DNA of 64,000 nucleotides from Corynebacterium suranareeae (GCF_002355155.1 NZ_AP017369.1:1302001-1366000), one strand, 5' to 3'; shown: positions 9,285 through 19,500, counted from the stretch's first letter. Program-made: numbers and translations. Notes: generated from the sequence alone by a model not told the origin.

Positions 9285-9315
9285 GCTTCTCGACGGCTGC
9301 GCCCCACCAACTTCT

Positions 9316-9960
9316 TTAGGCTGATTTAGTCAGCAGAGTTAAACCCGCGCCAAGAGGAAGTCGGGCAACATGTGCACCTTCAAGAGTTCGGATATATTCA
9401 TCAGCTTCACGTGCAGCAACGGTGTCGCGGTCTTTGCGGGTTTGGTCGGCGAGGGTGCCGTCGAGAAGCGAATCGGCGAGCACCAGCGTGCCGCCGGGTC
9501 GAAGCAGAGGCCAGGCGGCGTCGACAAGCGCCTTTAAATCCATGGGGGAGACTTGGCCGAAGACGAGCTGATAGCTGTCGTTTGCCAGTCGGCTCATGAC
9601 ATCGAGTGGGCGGGATAACAGGAATCGGACCCGACTGGGGGAGTAGCCGGCATCACGAAATAGTGTTTTGGCTTGACGCTGGTGCTCTGACTCGGGGTCA
9701 ATGCATGTCAACGTTGTGTTGTCAGCTAGACCGTTCAAAATATAAAGCCCCACCAACCCTGCAGCAGGGGTGATCGCAATAGCGCCAGTAGAACCTGCGC
9801 CATTGGTGGTGGTGGCCAGCGTGGTTAGCAGCTGACCCGTCATCTCATCCGGAGCGGGGAGACCGAACTCAACGGCGTCTTCACGAGCGCGCGCTACAGT
9901 TGCATCGGTTTCAGTGGTGGACTCGACATAGGTGCGAAGATACTCGAAGGCGTTACTCAC
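9316..9960 (-). CDS. SAM-dependent O-methyltransferase
   Basis: A 214-residue class I methyltransferase resembling the catechol/caffeoyl-CoA O-methyltransferase group. Motif I is an unusual ITPAAGLVGLYIL after ATTTNGAGSTGAIAI, and a post-I acidic residue lies in TLTCIDPES. The substrate is unknown. It starts with GTG and is divergent from sigE, the arrangement also found in mycobacteria, where the orthologue has been proposed as an extracytoplasmic-stress-linked gene. The gene stops 32 bases from the glgC terminator. Confidence 0.8.
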   Translation of the reverse strand: MSNAFEYLRTYVESTTETDATVARAREDAVEFGLPAPDEMTGQLLTTLATTTNGAGSTGAIAITPAAGLVGLYILNGLADNTTLTCIDPESEHQRQAKTLFRDAGYSPSRVRFLLSRPLDVMSRLANDSYQLVFGQVSPMDLKALVDAAWPLLRPGGTLVLADSLLDGTLADQTRKDRDTVAAREADEYIRTLEGAHVARLPLGAGLTLLTKSA

Positions 9961-10096
9961 GCGTTATAGTCTAGATCGAGCAGGCCAAATGTGAAGTACC
10001 TACACGCATTAAATCCCGCATTAAATGGAAATGATTTCACAATTGCCAGAGGATGCACAGGATGTAATCTAGATTTCCCAAGTTCAGTGGGGCAAA

Positions 10097-10747
10097 ATGG
10101 AATACATGACAAAAAAGTCCCGAGATGACGCACCCGCCGTAATCGAAACTGTTCAAGCAGAACATGCTGAAGAACTCACGGGCACTGCAGCTTTTGATGC
10201 TGGCCAAGCCGACATGCCAACTTGGGGTGAACTAGTTGCAGAACATGCAGATAGCGTTTACCGCTTAGCGTACCGTCTGTCAGGTAATCAGCACGATGCA
10301 GAAGATCTTACCCAAGAAACTTTCATGCGTGTGTTCCGCTCGTTGAAGAGCTACCAGCCTGGAACATTTGAAGGCTGGTTGCACCGTATCACCACCAACT
10401 TGTTCCTAGATATGGTTCGCCACCGTGGCAAGATCCGCATGGAGGCTTTGCCTGAAGATTATGAGCGAGTACCAGGAAATGATGTCACTCCAGAACAGGC
10501 ATATACTGAAGCCAATTTGGATCCAGCTTTGCAGGCTGCGTTGGATGAACTAAGTCCAGATTTCCGCGTGGCGGTTATTTTGTGTGACGTTGTTGGCATG
10601 AGCTATGACGAAATCGCAGAAACCCTGGGCGTGAAGATGGGTACGGTTCGTTCCCGTATTCACCGTGGACGCAGTCAACTAAGGGCAAGCCTGGAAGCCG
10701 CTGCAATGACCAGCGAGGAAGTCTCTTTGCTGGTTCCAACCACATAG
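10097..10747 (+). CDS. sigE: ECF sigma factor SigE
   Basis: A group 4 (extracytoplasmic function) sigma factor of about 216 residues. Sigma region 2 is visible as [27 protein letters not shown], described here by its ends near residues 55-82, with [15 protein letters not shown] as region 2.4. Sigma region 4 reads [20 protein letters not shown] followed by the RSRIHRGR helix. The N-terminal 45 residues are an acidic extension. The start may be the ATG at 10097 or at 10106. A terminator follows, then the gene for its anti-sigma factor, so the two have separate transcripts as well as shared control. It responds to surface stress in C. glutamicum. Confidence 0.93.
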   Translation: MEYMTKKSRDDAPAVIETVQAEHAEELTGTAAFDAGQADMPTWGELVAEHADSVYRLAYRLSGNQHDAEDLTQETFMRVFRSLKSYQPGTFEGWLHRITTNLFLDMVRHRGKIRMEALPEDYERVPGNDVTPEQAYTEANLDPALQAALDELSPDFRVAVILCDVVGMSYDEIAETLGVKMGTVRSRIHRGRSQLRASLEAAAMTSEEVSLLVPTT

Positions 10748-10762
10748 CACAAGTGTGTTTTC

Positions 10763-10795
10763 TGACACGACAGTTAAGTATGTCGTGTCATTTTT
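10763..10795 (+). terminator. rho-independent terminator of sigE
   Basis: A perfect 9-bp stem (TGACACGAC and GTCGTGTCA) with a 10-base loop is followed by TTTTT. Confidence 0.9.
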
Positions 10796-10932
10796 GCAGG
10801 TTAGTGCATTATTTGTCGGTTCGTGATGCGGACAGGGAACTTCTCGCAGGCGACATCCGTTTTGAGTAGTAGGTATCTTGGATATGAGTTACCCACATCC
10901 TTAGAGTCGAGACACAGGAGGTCATCGGAAAA

Positions 10933-11451
10933 ATGTTTAATTCCGACACCACCGCGAATCTCCAAGCTAAAAGTCGAGATCGTGCAGGATCTAAAGCAAA
11001 GCGCAGTAAGCCCAGTTTTGATTCGATAGCGCGGGATGTTTTAGAAGCACGTGTAAAGCTGCAGCAGAAGTCACAAGCAAAGTCCGCACAGGTAAAAGAT
11101 AAAGCTCGGGAGTTTTCCTCTGTTGAGCACTTGTCGGCAGATGCAGCAGCTATGTTTGTTGATAATGAACTTTCCCGCGGAGCCATGCACCGCGCCAGGC
11201 TGCACATTATTCATTGTGCAGAGTGCAGGGAAGAGATAAACCGTCAACGCGAAACCGTTGATTTCCTCCGCTCAGAGTGCAAGAATGAAGACGTTTCTGC
11301 CCCCATGGATCTGAAAGCGCGCCTCGCTAGTTTGGCTACGGAATGTATGCCAGGGCCCGGCGCAGAAGATTGTATAAATCAACGCCCCGAGTCTTTCGTG
11401 GCTAAGGTTGAATCAGTGGTTCGAGCGGTTCGAAAGAACCAAGGCCGCTAA
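10933..11451 (+). CDS. cseE: zinc-associated anti-sigma factor of SigE
   Basis: A 172-residue protein with the ZAS anti-sigma signature HxxxCxxC at residues 91-98 (HIIHCAEC), preceded by the helix VEHLSADAAAMFVDNELS typical of sigma-binding domains. It has no membrane segment, so it is a soluble anti-sigma factor. It would hold SigE inactive until envelope stress or redox change at the zinc site. A strong ribosome site (aggagg at 10917-10922) precedes the ATG. The N-terminal 55 residues are basic and low in complexity. The position directly after sigE supports the pairing. Confidence 0.92.
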   Translation: MFNSDTTANLQAKSRDRAGSKAKRSKPSFDSIARDVLEARVKLQQKSQAKSAQVKDKAREFSSVEHLSADAAAMFVDNELSRGAMHRARLHIIHCAECREEINRQRETVDFLRSECKNEDVSAPMDLKARLASLATECMPGPGAEDCINQRPESFVAKVESVVRAVRKNQGR

Positions 11452-11495
11452 TTTAAGTTGGCATTCCTTTTTTACATTATTGAAAGACCGGTCTG

Positions 11496-11945
11496 ATGTT
11501 TTCTAGCGTGGGTTGGGGAGAGATCTTCCTATTGGTTGTGGTGGGACTTGTTGTTATTGGTCCCGAACGCCTTCCTCGTCTAATCCAAGATGTGCGTGCC
11601 GCGTTGCTGGCAGCGCGCACCGCTATTGATAATGCGAAGCAAACTTTGGACAGTGATTTCGGTTCAGAATTTGGTGAGATCAAAAAACCACTATCCCAGG
11701 TTGCTCAGTACAGTCGAATGAGTCCAAAGACAGCGCTTACTAAGGCGTTGTTTGATAATGATTCTTCATTCTTGGATGACTTTGATCCGAAAAAGATCAT
11801 GGCTAAAGACACTGAAGGGGAAGCGCAGCGTAAAAAGCAGGCGGCAGACAACAACGCGAATGTAGTGGAACGCCCAACAACGCAAAACGATCCAAAAGAC
11901 GGCCCGAATTACTCAGGTGGCGTCTCTTGGACCGATATTATTTAG
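11496..11945 (+). CDS. tatB: Sec-independent translocase subunit TatB
   Basis: A 149-residue protein with one N-terminal transmembrane helix ([20 protein letters not shown]) ending in the [12 protein letters not shown] hinge and amphipathic helix typical of TatA/TatB. The charged C-terminal region is longer than in TatA, which supports TatB. It forms the twin-arginine signal receptor with TatC in the membrane. The sigE-cseE-tatB order is conserved in actinobacteria. Confidence 0.93.
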   Translation: MFSSVGWGEIFLLVVVGLVVIGPERLPRLIQDVRAALLAARTAIDNAKQTLDSDFGSEFGEIKKPLSQVAQYSRMSPKTALTKALFDNDSSFLDDFDPKKIMAKDTEGEAQRKKQAADNNANVVERPTTQNDPKDGPNYSGGVSWTDII

Positions 11946-11950
11946 CAGAC

Positions 11951-13075
11951 TTACTTTACCCCAAGACCTAAGGTCTTACCCACGATCGATACCTTGCGCT
12001 TGGCAAGATGATCAGCAATGTAGTTGATTGCCTTCGCCGTAGGGGAGTCTGGCTCGGAGATCGCAATTGGATTTCCCACATCTCCACCGATACGTAAGTT
12101 GGGATCGAGTGGAACAGATCCAATCACTTGGACTTCTTCGCCTGTGACCGCGGTTAAACGGTCAGCGATTTTTTGGCCACCACCAGATCCAAACACATCC
12201 ATGGTGGTGCCATCAGGAAGCACCATGGCCGACATGTTTTCAATAACACCAGCCACCTTCTGGTTGGTTTGCACAGAAATTGTTCCAGCACGCTCAGCAA
12301 CCTCAGCGGCAGCAGCTTGAGGAGTGGTGACAATCAGCAGCTCTGCATTAGGGATGAGCTGTGCGACGGTGATCGCGATATCGCCCGTACCTGGGGGAAG
12401 ATCCAGCAGCAAGATATCAAGATCGCCCCAGAAGACATCAGTGAGGAATTGCTGGATAGCACGGTGCAGCATTGGTCCACGCCAGACAACAGGAGCGTTT
12501 CCTTCGGTGAAATGAGCAATGGAAATCATCTTCACACCGTGTGCTTGCGGAGGCATGATCATGTCATCGACTTGGTGTGGGCGCTGATCAGAACCAAGCA
12601 TGCCTGGTACTGAGTGGCCGTAAATATCAGCATCCAAAATACCAACTGACAGTCCGCGCTTGGCTAGGGCTGCAGCCAAGTTTACTGTCATGGAGGATTT
12701 GCCAACGCCACCTTTACCCGAGGCAACAGCATAGACTCGGGTGGTGGAACCTGGTTGAGCAAAGGGGATTACTGGCTCAGAGGTTTCACCGCGGAGGGAA
12801 ACTCGGAGTTCGCGGCGTTGCTCATCGCTCATAACATCGGTGGTGACCTGTACTTGGCCGACGCCGTCGAGGTCTTTAATGGCCGCTTCAGTGTTGGTCA
12901 CGATGGTGGTTTTCATCGGGCAAGCCGCGATAGTCAGGTAGACCTCCACCTGGACATCAGCGCCGTCGATGGCCACAGATTTGACCATACCGAGCTCTGT
13001 GATGGGCTTACCGATCTCTGGATCCTCTACGCGGGATAGCGCGCTGCGGACAGCGGATTCGGTTATTTGAGTCAT
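11951..13075 (-). CDS. mrp: Mrp/ApbC-family P-loop ATPase without the CxxC motif
   Basis: A 374-residue iron-sulfur carrier-type ATPase. An N-terminal MIP18/DUF59 domain (residues 1-95, with the conserved Cys in IAACPMKTT) precedes the MinD-like ATPase with deviant Walker A GKGGVGKSS. The segment that carries CxxC in Escherichia coli Mrp reads ENMSAMVLPDGTT here, so the usual cluster-binding cysteines are absent. It converges on tatB with a five-base gap. A perfect palindrome (AAGACCT, A, AGGTCTT) at 11963-11977 lies in its last codons and may serve as part of a bidirectional terminator. Confidence 0.85.
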   Translation of the reverse strand: MTQITESAVRSALSRVEDPEIGKPITELGMVKSVAIDGADVQVEVYLTIAACPMKTTIVTNTEAAIKDLDGVGQVQVTTDVMSDEQRRELRVSLRGETSEPVIPFAQPGSTTRVYAVASGKGGVGKSSMTVNLAAALAKRGLSVGILDADIYGHSVPGMLGSDQRPHQVDDMIMPPQAHGVKMISIAHFTEGNAPVVWRGPMLHRAIQQFLTDVFWGDLDILLLDLPPGTGDIAITVAQLIPNAELLIVTTPQAAAAEVAERAGTISVQTNQKVAGVIENMSAMVLPDGTTMDVFGSGGGQKIADRLTAVTGEEVQVIGSVPLDPNLRIGGDVGNPIAISEPDSPTAKAINYIADHLAKRKVSIVGKTLGLGVK

Positions 13076-13110
13076 TACCTATCGATAGTAGTCCCAAGCC
13101 CTAGGAGTCC

Positions 13111-13692
13111 CTAAAAATCGTCAGCAACTTCACCCTGAGTGGGGTCAGACAAAGCTTCTGCACCTTTTCCGCCCTGCTCATGGCGCTCCGCGATGCGTGC
13201 TGCTGCCTCATCATCGAGCTTTGCCTCGATGCGGTCTAAAAGTCCGCGAAGGTCATCTAGTTCGTGGCGTAAATAGTCACGGGTGACGGTATCGCCAAGT
13301 GCAAGGCGTACACCGGCAAGCTCGCGGGCGAGAAATTCTGTATCAGCTTTGGTTTCTTCAGCGCGCCTGCGATCAGCCAAGATGGTGTGTTTATCGCGAT
13401 CTTCTTGACGGTTTTGAGCCAAGAGGATCAGCGGCGCAGCATAGGCAGCCTGAGTGGAAAAGGCGAGGTTGAGCAAAATGAATGGGTATGGATCCCAACT
13501 CCACGCCCAGCCTCCAATGTTGAGGCAGATCCACACCACCACAAAAATGGTTTGCCAGAAGAGGTACTGCCCGGTTCCAAAAAAACGTGCAACTTTTTCG
13601 GCATAGGCACCCACTGTGTCATCATCAAATTTGAAACGCTTGCGGGTGCCAAATAGTGGGCTGTCTAGATCGGAGCGGTTGAAATCAGCCAT
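13111..13692 (-). CDS. DUF1003 membrane protein
   Basis: A 193-residue protein with two hydrophobic segments (YLFWQTIFVVVWICLNIGGW and FILLNLAFSTQAAYAAPLIL) characteristic of DUF1003, whose hallmark QNRQEDRDK follows the second helix. The C-terminus is a charged coiled coil. The family function is unknown. The start is the ATG at 13692, because an excellent ribosome site (AAAGGAGG) lies immediately upstream. The gene overlaps the end of the CBS-domain gene by eight bases, so the pair is translationally coupled. Confidence 0.88.
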   Translation of the reverse strand: MADFNRSDLDSPLFGTRKRFKFDDDTVGAYAEKVARFFGTGQYLFWQTIFVVVWICLNIGGWAWSWDPYPFILLNLAFSTQAAYAAPLILLAQNRQEDRDKHTILADRRRAEETKADTEFLARELAGVRLALGDTVTRDYLRHELDDLRGLLDRIEAKLDDEAAARIAERHEQGGKGAEALSDPTQGEVADDF

Positions 13693-14977
13693 GGGTGGCC
13701 TCCTTTGCAGGTCGGATGCCGGCGTCACGCCAATCTTCTGGAAGCATGTGGTCAATCAAGTCATCAACGGCGACAGCGCCTAAAAGATGTCGGTTTTCAT
13801 CCAGCACCGGGCCGCACACCAGGTTATAGGTAGCAAAAAATCGGGCTGCGGTTTCTTGAGTGTCATCGGCATAAAGCGGTGGGAGATCGGGATCTAGGAT
13901 GCCACCGATCAAACTCGAAGGTGGTTCGCGCAGTAATTTTTGCAGGTGCACGCAGCCAAGGTACTTGCCCGTAGGGGTTGCAGTAGGAGGGCGCACAACA
14001 AAAATCAATGAAGCCAACGAGGTAGGTAGATCGGGATTTCTCGCGGCAGCGAGTGCCTCGGCCACTGTTGTCGCTGGATCCATAATCAACGGCTCAGGCG
14101 TCATCAACGCACCCACTGTGTCGGGAGAAAAATCCATCAAACGCCGCACCGGAGCAGATTCTTCCGGATCCATCAATTCCAACAACACATCAGCTTTATC
14201 GCCAGGCAATTCGCCCAAAAGGTCGGCGGCGTCATCAGGATCCATTTCTTCCAAAATATCCGCGGCACGCTCAATATCGAGCTCCTCAATCAACTCGGCT
14301 TGGCGGTCTTCGGAAAGTTCTTGCAAAATATCCGCAAGTTTTTCGTCGTCAAGCTCTTCGGTGACCTCGGTTCGCTGCGCTGTAGGCAGCTGATAAAGCT
14401 GCTTTGCGACGTCAGCAGGCCTCATATCCTCAAAGCCGGCGATGAGCTCGGCGGTTTGATTCGACTCACCCACACCACCTGCGGTGATGCCGTGAATATG
14501 GTTCCACGGCACGGTGTGGAGTGTGGGCCTGCGACCAAATTTTGGACGCTCGCCGAACACTGCCACGCGAGTAATGAGCCAATCACGGGTGCGGGAAAGT
14601 TCCAATTCCACATCAGCGATCTCAACAGCTTTGCCGTGGAATTGATCAAACTCTGGGTCATCTGTGTGTACTTTTGCACCCACGATATCGCCCATCACCT
14701 GGAGCTCACCGGTGCGCACCCTAAATGTACGGAGAGAAACAGAGCCGGTAACCAGGGTGATGTCTTTTGGTTCAATGGCTGCAATGCGAAGCATCGGGAC
14801 GAAAATGCGTCGCTTGTTGTTGACCAACTCAACGACCAAACCTAAAGCCCTGGAATCATGCCCATTGGGGCGAATATTGACTACAACATCGCGGACACGC
14901 CCAATTGCATCCGTATCGGGTCCTCTGACCACCATGCCGGCTAGGCGCCCTACGTACAGACGGGTAATTCCACTCAT
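13685..14977 (-). CDS. stand-alone MgtE N-domain/CBS protein
   Basis: About 430 residues. An N-terminal PRC-barrel-like region is followed by an MgtE intracellular N-domain: repeated short acidic helices such as LADILQELSEDRQAELIEEL and ADLLGELPGDKADVLLEL. A CBS pair starts at VGALMTPEPLIM. The membrane channel domain of MgtE is completely missing, so it cannot itself transport magnesium. It may be a Mg2+- or nucleotide-sensing regulator. The start at 14977 (MSGITRLYVGRL) is preferred; longer starts up to 15088 lack support and would run into the divergent gene. The overlapping DUF1003 gene suggests a shared role. Confidence 0.82.
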   Translation of the reverse strand: MSGITRLYVGRLAGMVVRGPDTDAIGRVRDVVVNIRPNGHDSRALGLVVELVNNKRRIFVPMLRIAAIEPKDITLVTGSVSLRTFRVRTGELQVMGDIVGAKVHTDDPEFDQFHGKAVEIADVELELSRTRDWLITRVAVFGERPKFGRRPTLHTVPWNHIHGITAGGVGESNQTAELIAGFEDMRPADVAKQLYQLPTAQRTEVTEELDDEKLADILQELSEDRQAELIEELDIERAADILEEMDPDDAADLLGELPGDKADVLLELMDPEESAPVRRLMDFSPDTVGALMTPEPLIMDPATTVAEALAAARNPDLPTSLASLIFVVRPPTATPTGKYLGCVHLQKLLREPPSSLIGGILDPDLPPLYADDTQETAARFFATYNLVCGPVLDENRHLLGAVAVDDLIDHMLPEDWRDAGIRPAKEATHG

Positions 14978-15060
14978 GTGCGCCAAGTTTACGGGAACCA
15001 TTTCGCCAGCGTGGACGTTATAAACGTGAATCCAAAAACATTTAGAGGAAGTTGATAAAG

Positions 15061-15555
15061 ATGCCTCAGCCACGGCCCAACGCCGCACCTGCGTCGCTAG
15101 AAAAGAAGCGCCCAGAAGGTTGGCCAGTGGGAAGTTTTGAAACCTACGCAGAAGCCCAAGCCGCTGTGGATATGCTCAGTGACAATGATTTTCCTGTTGC
15201 GGAATTAACAATCGTCGGAGTGGATCTCATTGAGGTCGAACGTGTCACTGGCAGGCTCACCTGGGGTCGTGTCATCGCAGGTGGTGCAGCATCCGGTGCA
15301 TGGTTGGGATTGTTCTTCGGAATGGTTATGTCTTTGATGTCTGGTTTCTGGGTCACTTCAATCCTGGCAGGACTTGCCATGGGTTTGGTGTTTGGCATCG
15401 TCGGGGTGGCTGTTCCATACGCTGCATCGAGAGGAAAGCGGGACTTTACTTCTTCCACTCAAATTGTTGCCGGCCGCTACGATGTCATTTGTGCGCCAGA
15501 ACGGGCTAGGGAAGCTCGGGACATGATTGCCCTGAAAGCTCGAAAATTTAACTGA
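15061..15555 (+). CDS. general-stress-protein-like membrane protein
   Basis: A 164-residue protein. An N-terminal domain SFETYAEAQAAVDMLSDNDF-type fold resembles the general stress protein 17M/YflT family. It is followed by two closely spaced membrane helices (GAWLGLFFGMVMSLMSGFW and ILAGLAMGLVFGIVGVAVPY) and a C-terminal domain ending in APERAREARDMIALK. The ATG at 15061 follows agagga about 14 bases upstream. Its role is not known. It is divergent from the CBS-domain gene and 18 bases before the lipoprotein gene. Confidence 0.8.
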   Translation: MPQPRPNAAPASLEKKRPEGWPVGSFETYAEAQAAVDMLSDNDFPVAELTIVGVDLIEVERVTGRLTWGRVIAGGAASGAWLGLFFGMVMSLMSGFWVTSILAGLAMGLVFGIVGVAVPYAASRGKRDFTSSTQIVAGRYDVICAPERAREARDMIALKARKFN

Positions 15556-15573
15556 TAAGTTACACTAACGGCT

Positions 15574-16236
15574 ATGAAATATGTGGGGAAGCGAGTTTTA
15601 ATCCTTGCTATCGGAGCAGTTGTAGCTGGGTGTTCTTCGTTTTCCCAAGAACCAGCCCCGCCTGTTCCACTAGGCAATGTGGACACCGTACAAATAGTGG
15701 CTCCCAACGGAAATATGGAAGCGTTTGTGTTGGGTAAGCTGTATGAAACTGCACTGGTTGAACGCGGCCGAGCAGCCTCACTGCAGATGATTGACGGGGA
15801 CCTAACATCACAATTGACTCGCTTGCGTGACGACAGCACAGATTTGGTTATCGCATGCTCCGGAGAACTCCTGGAATACTACAACCCAGACCTCGCCGAG
15901 GAGTTTAAGGCGAAATACAAAGATCAAGAATCGATTGATATTAATTCCGGTGAGTGGCGGGAAAAAGTTTATGACGCCCTCCAAGGATCTTTGCCTAATT
16001 CTTTAGTAGCTACAGACCCCTCTAATGCCGTGGGCTGTGAGGGCAATGATTCTTTACCGCAAAATATTGTCCCGATTTATCGGAAACCAAATTTAGCTCG
16101 TGAGGATCGTCAAACTCTCAACTTTGTCAGCGGAGCTTTAAGCACGGAGCAGTTAGGCACTCTGATTGACGATGCCTTCAGCACTGGATCGACAGCCGAC
16201 AGCGCGTTGGCGTTTCTTCGTTCCAAGGGTTTTTAG
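15574..16236 (+). CDS. secreted lipoprotein, unknown function
   Basis: A 220-residue protein with a lipoprotein signal peptide: basic N-terminus, hydrophobic core and the lipobox VAGC with the acylated Cys20. The mature part resembles a substrate-binding-like fold (VQIVAPNGNMEAFVLGKLYE, then DLVIACSGELLEYY), so it may bind a ligand at the cell surface. No permease gene is adjacent. No specific function is recognised. Confidence 0.8.
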   Translation: MKYVGKRVLILAIGAVVAGCSSFSQEPAPPVPLGNVDTVQIVAPNGNMEAFVLGKLYETALVERGRAASLQMIDGDLTSQLTRLRDDSTDLVIACSGELLEYYNPDLAEEFKAKYKDQESIDINSGEWREKVYDALQGSLPNSLVATDPSNAVGCEGNDSLPQNIVPIYRKPNLAREDRQTLNFVSGALSTEQLGTLIDDAFSTGSTADSALAFLRSKGF

Positions 16237-16267
16237 AATTTAACTCCCCAAGGCCGAACTGCTCGGG

Positions 16268-16400
16268 GACCAAACCAGGCGACCCAGAAATCACGTTTTC
16301 AACGTTGTTGGGTCTCCTGGTGTGGTGTATCGCGCTAGGTACCAAACACAGAGACCCAACATTTAAGTTTTCACAGATTCTGGGTCTCCTGGTTTGGTGG
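16268..16400. repeat. cluster of four alternating inverted repeats
   Basis: The 332 bases between the lipoprotein gene and odhA hold no gene. They contain four related elements around GGGTCTCCTGGTTTGGTG: minus copies at about 16268-16289 and 16340-16360, plus copies at about 16308-16327 and 16378-16400. The outer two are nearly perfect inverted copies of about 22 bases. Together they can form long hairpins. Confidence 0.75.
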
Positions 16401-16519
16401 CTCTCAAATCTAGCTCCTTACCCTGAAAAGTCATACCTCCCCAGAAGCCCGTTTAAGAGGTTTTCGGGGACTCCTGAATACCAAAGTTCACCCAGAAAAA
16501 TTCGAGGCCTTAAACAAGC

Positions 16520-16554
16520 AAAGGGCCCTTGATCATCATGATCAAGGGTCCTTT
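16520..16554. terminator. bidirectional terminator at the end of odhA
   Basis: An 11-bp perfect core stem (CCCTTGATCAT with ATGATCAAGGG) is extended by G-U and A-U pairs to about 17 bp. T residues flank it on both strands. Confidence 0.88.
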
Positions 16555-16568
16555 TAAAACTTAACGGC

Positions 16569-19500
16569 TTAGGAGTTGAACGCCTCGTCGATAAGCTGCT
16601 TTTCCTCTAGCTGGTGCACCTTGGCGATGCCCGTTGCGGTGGAGGACTGTGCGCGGCGGGATACGCGACGCATTGGCGGCATGTTCGGGATTAGCTCTGG
16701 CAGGTGCTCCTGGTAGAACGGCCATGGGCCCTGGTTTGCTGGCTCATCCTGAACGAAGAGGACTTCCTCAGCGTTAGGGTAGCCGGCTAGAGCGTCGGAA
16801 ATGCGGTTGAACGGAATTGGGTGGAGCATTTCGATACGAACGATAGCGATGTCGTCGCGGCCGTCCTTCTCCTTGCGCTTTGCCAATTCGTAGTACAGCT
16901 TGCCGGAAACCAGCATGACCTTCTTGACCTTGGCTGCATCTGCAACGTTTGGATCATTGATCACGGACTGGAACTTGGTGACCTCGGTGAAGTCTTCTGG
17001 TGCGGAGGCAGCAGCCTTGTTACGCAGCATGGACTTCGGGGTGAAGATAACCAAAGGACGCTTCAGATCGGACAGAGCGTGACGGCGCAGCAGGTGGAAG
17101 TGGTTTGCTGGGGTCGATGGCTGTGCAACAGTCATGGAACCCTCAGCGCATAGCTGCAGGAAGCGCTCGATGCGTGCGGAAGAGTGGTCTGGGCCCTGGC
17201 CTTCGTAGCCGTGAGGCAGAAGAAGGATGAGCTTGGAGGTCTGGCCCCACTTGGCTTCACCGGAGGAGACGTACTCATCGATGATGGTTTGTGCACCGTT
17301 GGCGAAGTCACCGAACTGTGCTTCCCATGCTACGACGGAGTCTTCGTTTCCAACGGAGTAGCCGTACTCAAAGCCCATGCCTGCGTACTCAGTCAAAGCG
17401 GAGTTGTAGACAAGGAACTTGCCGTTGTTGCCCTTGGACTGTGCGAGCTCATGCAGTGGGTTGAACTCTTCAGCAGTGTTGGGATCAATGGCAACTGCGT
17501 GGCGCTGGGTGAAGGTACCACGGCGGGAATCCTCACCTGCAAGGCGAACCAAGCGGCCGGAGTTTGCCAAGGAACCGAATGCAAGGAGTTCGCCCCATGC
17601 CCAGTCGATGCCACCTTCGGTGACGGACTCGACGCGCTTCTTGGCTACTGGTGCTACACGTGGGTGGTACTTGAAGCCTTCTGGGGTGTTAGCAAATGCC
17701 TGTCCCAGTTCAAGCAGCTCTTCGCGGGAGATGTTGGTCTCCAGGCCGTGAGGCAGTTTCTGAGAGCCGGTGATACCGGTTTGTGCCTCAGCCTGCTTCT
17801 TGCCGCCTTCCTTGACTTCGTTGAACACAGATTCCATCTGGTCGTGGAAGTCGCGGACAACTGCTTCTGCATCTTCTGCGGAGAGGTCTCCACGTCCGAG
17901 CAGATCTTCGGTGTACTGAGCACGAACGGTCTCGCGGCCAGTGATGAGCTCGTACATCTTTGGCTGGGTCATGGAGGGATCATCAGCTTCGTTGTGGCCA
18001 CGCAGGCGGTAGCACACGAGGTCGATGAAGACGTCCTTGCCGAAGCGACGACGGTACTCGGTGGCCAGCTGGCCAACCCAGACAACTGCCTCCGGGTCGT
18101 CGCCGTTGACATGGAAGACTGGGCAGCCGAATGCCTTTGCATAGTCGGTTGCGTAGTGCATGGAACGGCTGGAGTCTGGGGTGGTGGTGAAGCCGATCTG
18201 GTTGTTTACCACGATGTGGATAGTGCCGCCTACGTCGAAGCCACGCAGCTTAGCCAAGTTGATGGTTTCTGGGACAATGCCCAGGCCTGCGAACGCAGCG
18301 TCACCGTGGAGCAGCAATGGCACAACGGTCTTGCCGTCCATGCCCTTGTCCAGGTAGTCCTGCTTTGCGCGGACGATGCCCTCCATGACTGGGTTAACAG
18401 CCTCGAGGTGGGATGGGTTGGCGGTGAGGGAGACCTTGATCTCGCCGTCGCCGAACATCTGGATGTGCTGGCCTTCGGAACCGAGGTGGTACTTGACGTC
18501 ACCGGAGCCACCGATCTGACCCTGCTCCATTTGGCCTTCAAACTCGTTGAAGATGGATGCAAGTGGCTTGCCCACGATGTTGAACAAGACGTTGAGGCGT
18601 CCACGGTGTGGCATACCGATGACAACTTCGTCGAGGCCCTGGCCTGCTGCGGTGTCGATGGCGGAGTCCATCAGTGGGATAAGAGCTTCTGCACCTTCGA
18701 GAGAGAAACGCTTCTGGCCGACGTACTTGGTCTGCAGGAAGTTCTCAAATGCTTCAGCTGCGTTGAGCTTCTGCAGGATGTACTTCTGTTCTGCCTGGGT
18801 TGGCTTTGGCATACCTGCTTCGAGGCGGTCCTGCAGCCAGGTGCGCTCATCGCGGTCCAGGATGTGGGTGTACTCAGAGCCCACCTTGAGGGTGTAGGCA
18901 GCGCGTAGGCGAGACAGTACCTCGCGCAGGGTCATGGTTTCCTTGCCACCAAAGCCACCGACGCTGAAGGTACGGTCCAGATCCCAGATGGTTAGACCGT
19001 GGGTCTCGATGTCGAGGTCGCGGTGGTCTGGAACTGGCATGCCAGGCTGAACCCAGGAAAGTGGGTTGGTGTCTGCAATGAGGTGGCCACGGGAGCGGTA
19101 AGCCTCAATCAGCTGCATGACGCGGGTGTTTTTATCCACACCGGTGTTTGGAACGTCCTGTGCCCAACGCATTGGGGTGTAAGGAACATTCATGGACTCA
19201 AAGATTTCATCCCAGAAGGCGTCATCGGTGAGCAGCTGGGACATGGTGCGCAGGAATTCACCGGACACAGCACCCTGGATCACGCGGTGATCGTAGGTGG
19301 AGGTGATGGTAACAAGCTTGCCCACGCCAAGCTCAGCAAGGCGGTCTTCGGAAGCGCCCTGGAACTCTGCTGGGTAGTCCATGGAACCAACACCGATGAT
19401 GGTGCCCTGGCCCTTGGTCAAACGTGGCACAGAGTGGCGGGTACCAATGCCACCTGGGTTGGTCAGGGAGACGGTAACACCCTGGTAGTCATCCATGGTG

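Noticed and set aside
10007..10046. SigE-type autoregulated promoter (GGAA ... GTT) before sigE
   Set aside because: GGAA occurs at 10027 but no convincing -10 at the right spacing follows.
17184..18908. 574-codon plus-strand open frame
   Set aside because: It lies wholly opposite odhA, whose protein is strongly conserved in the other frame. The translated product is Leu/Val/Cys-rich with no recognisable domain, as expected for an antisense shadow of a high-GC third-position gene.
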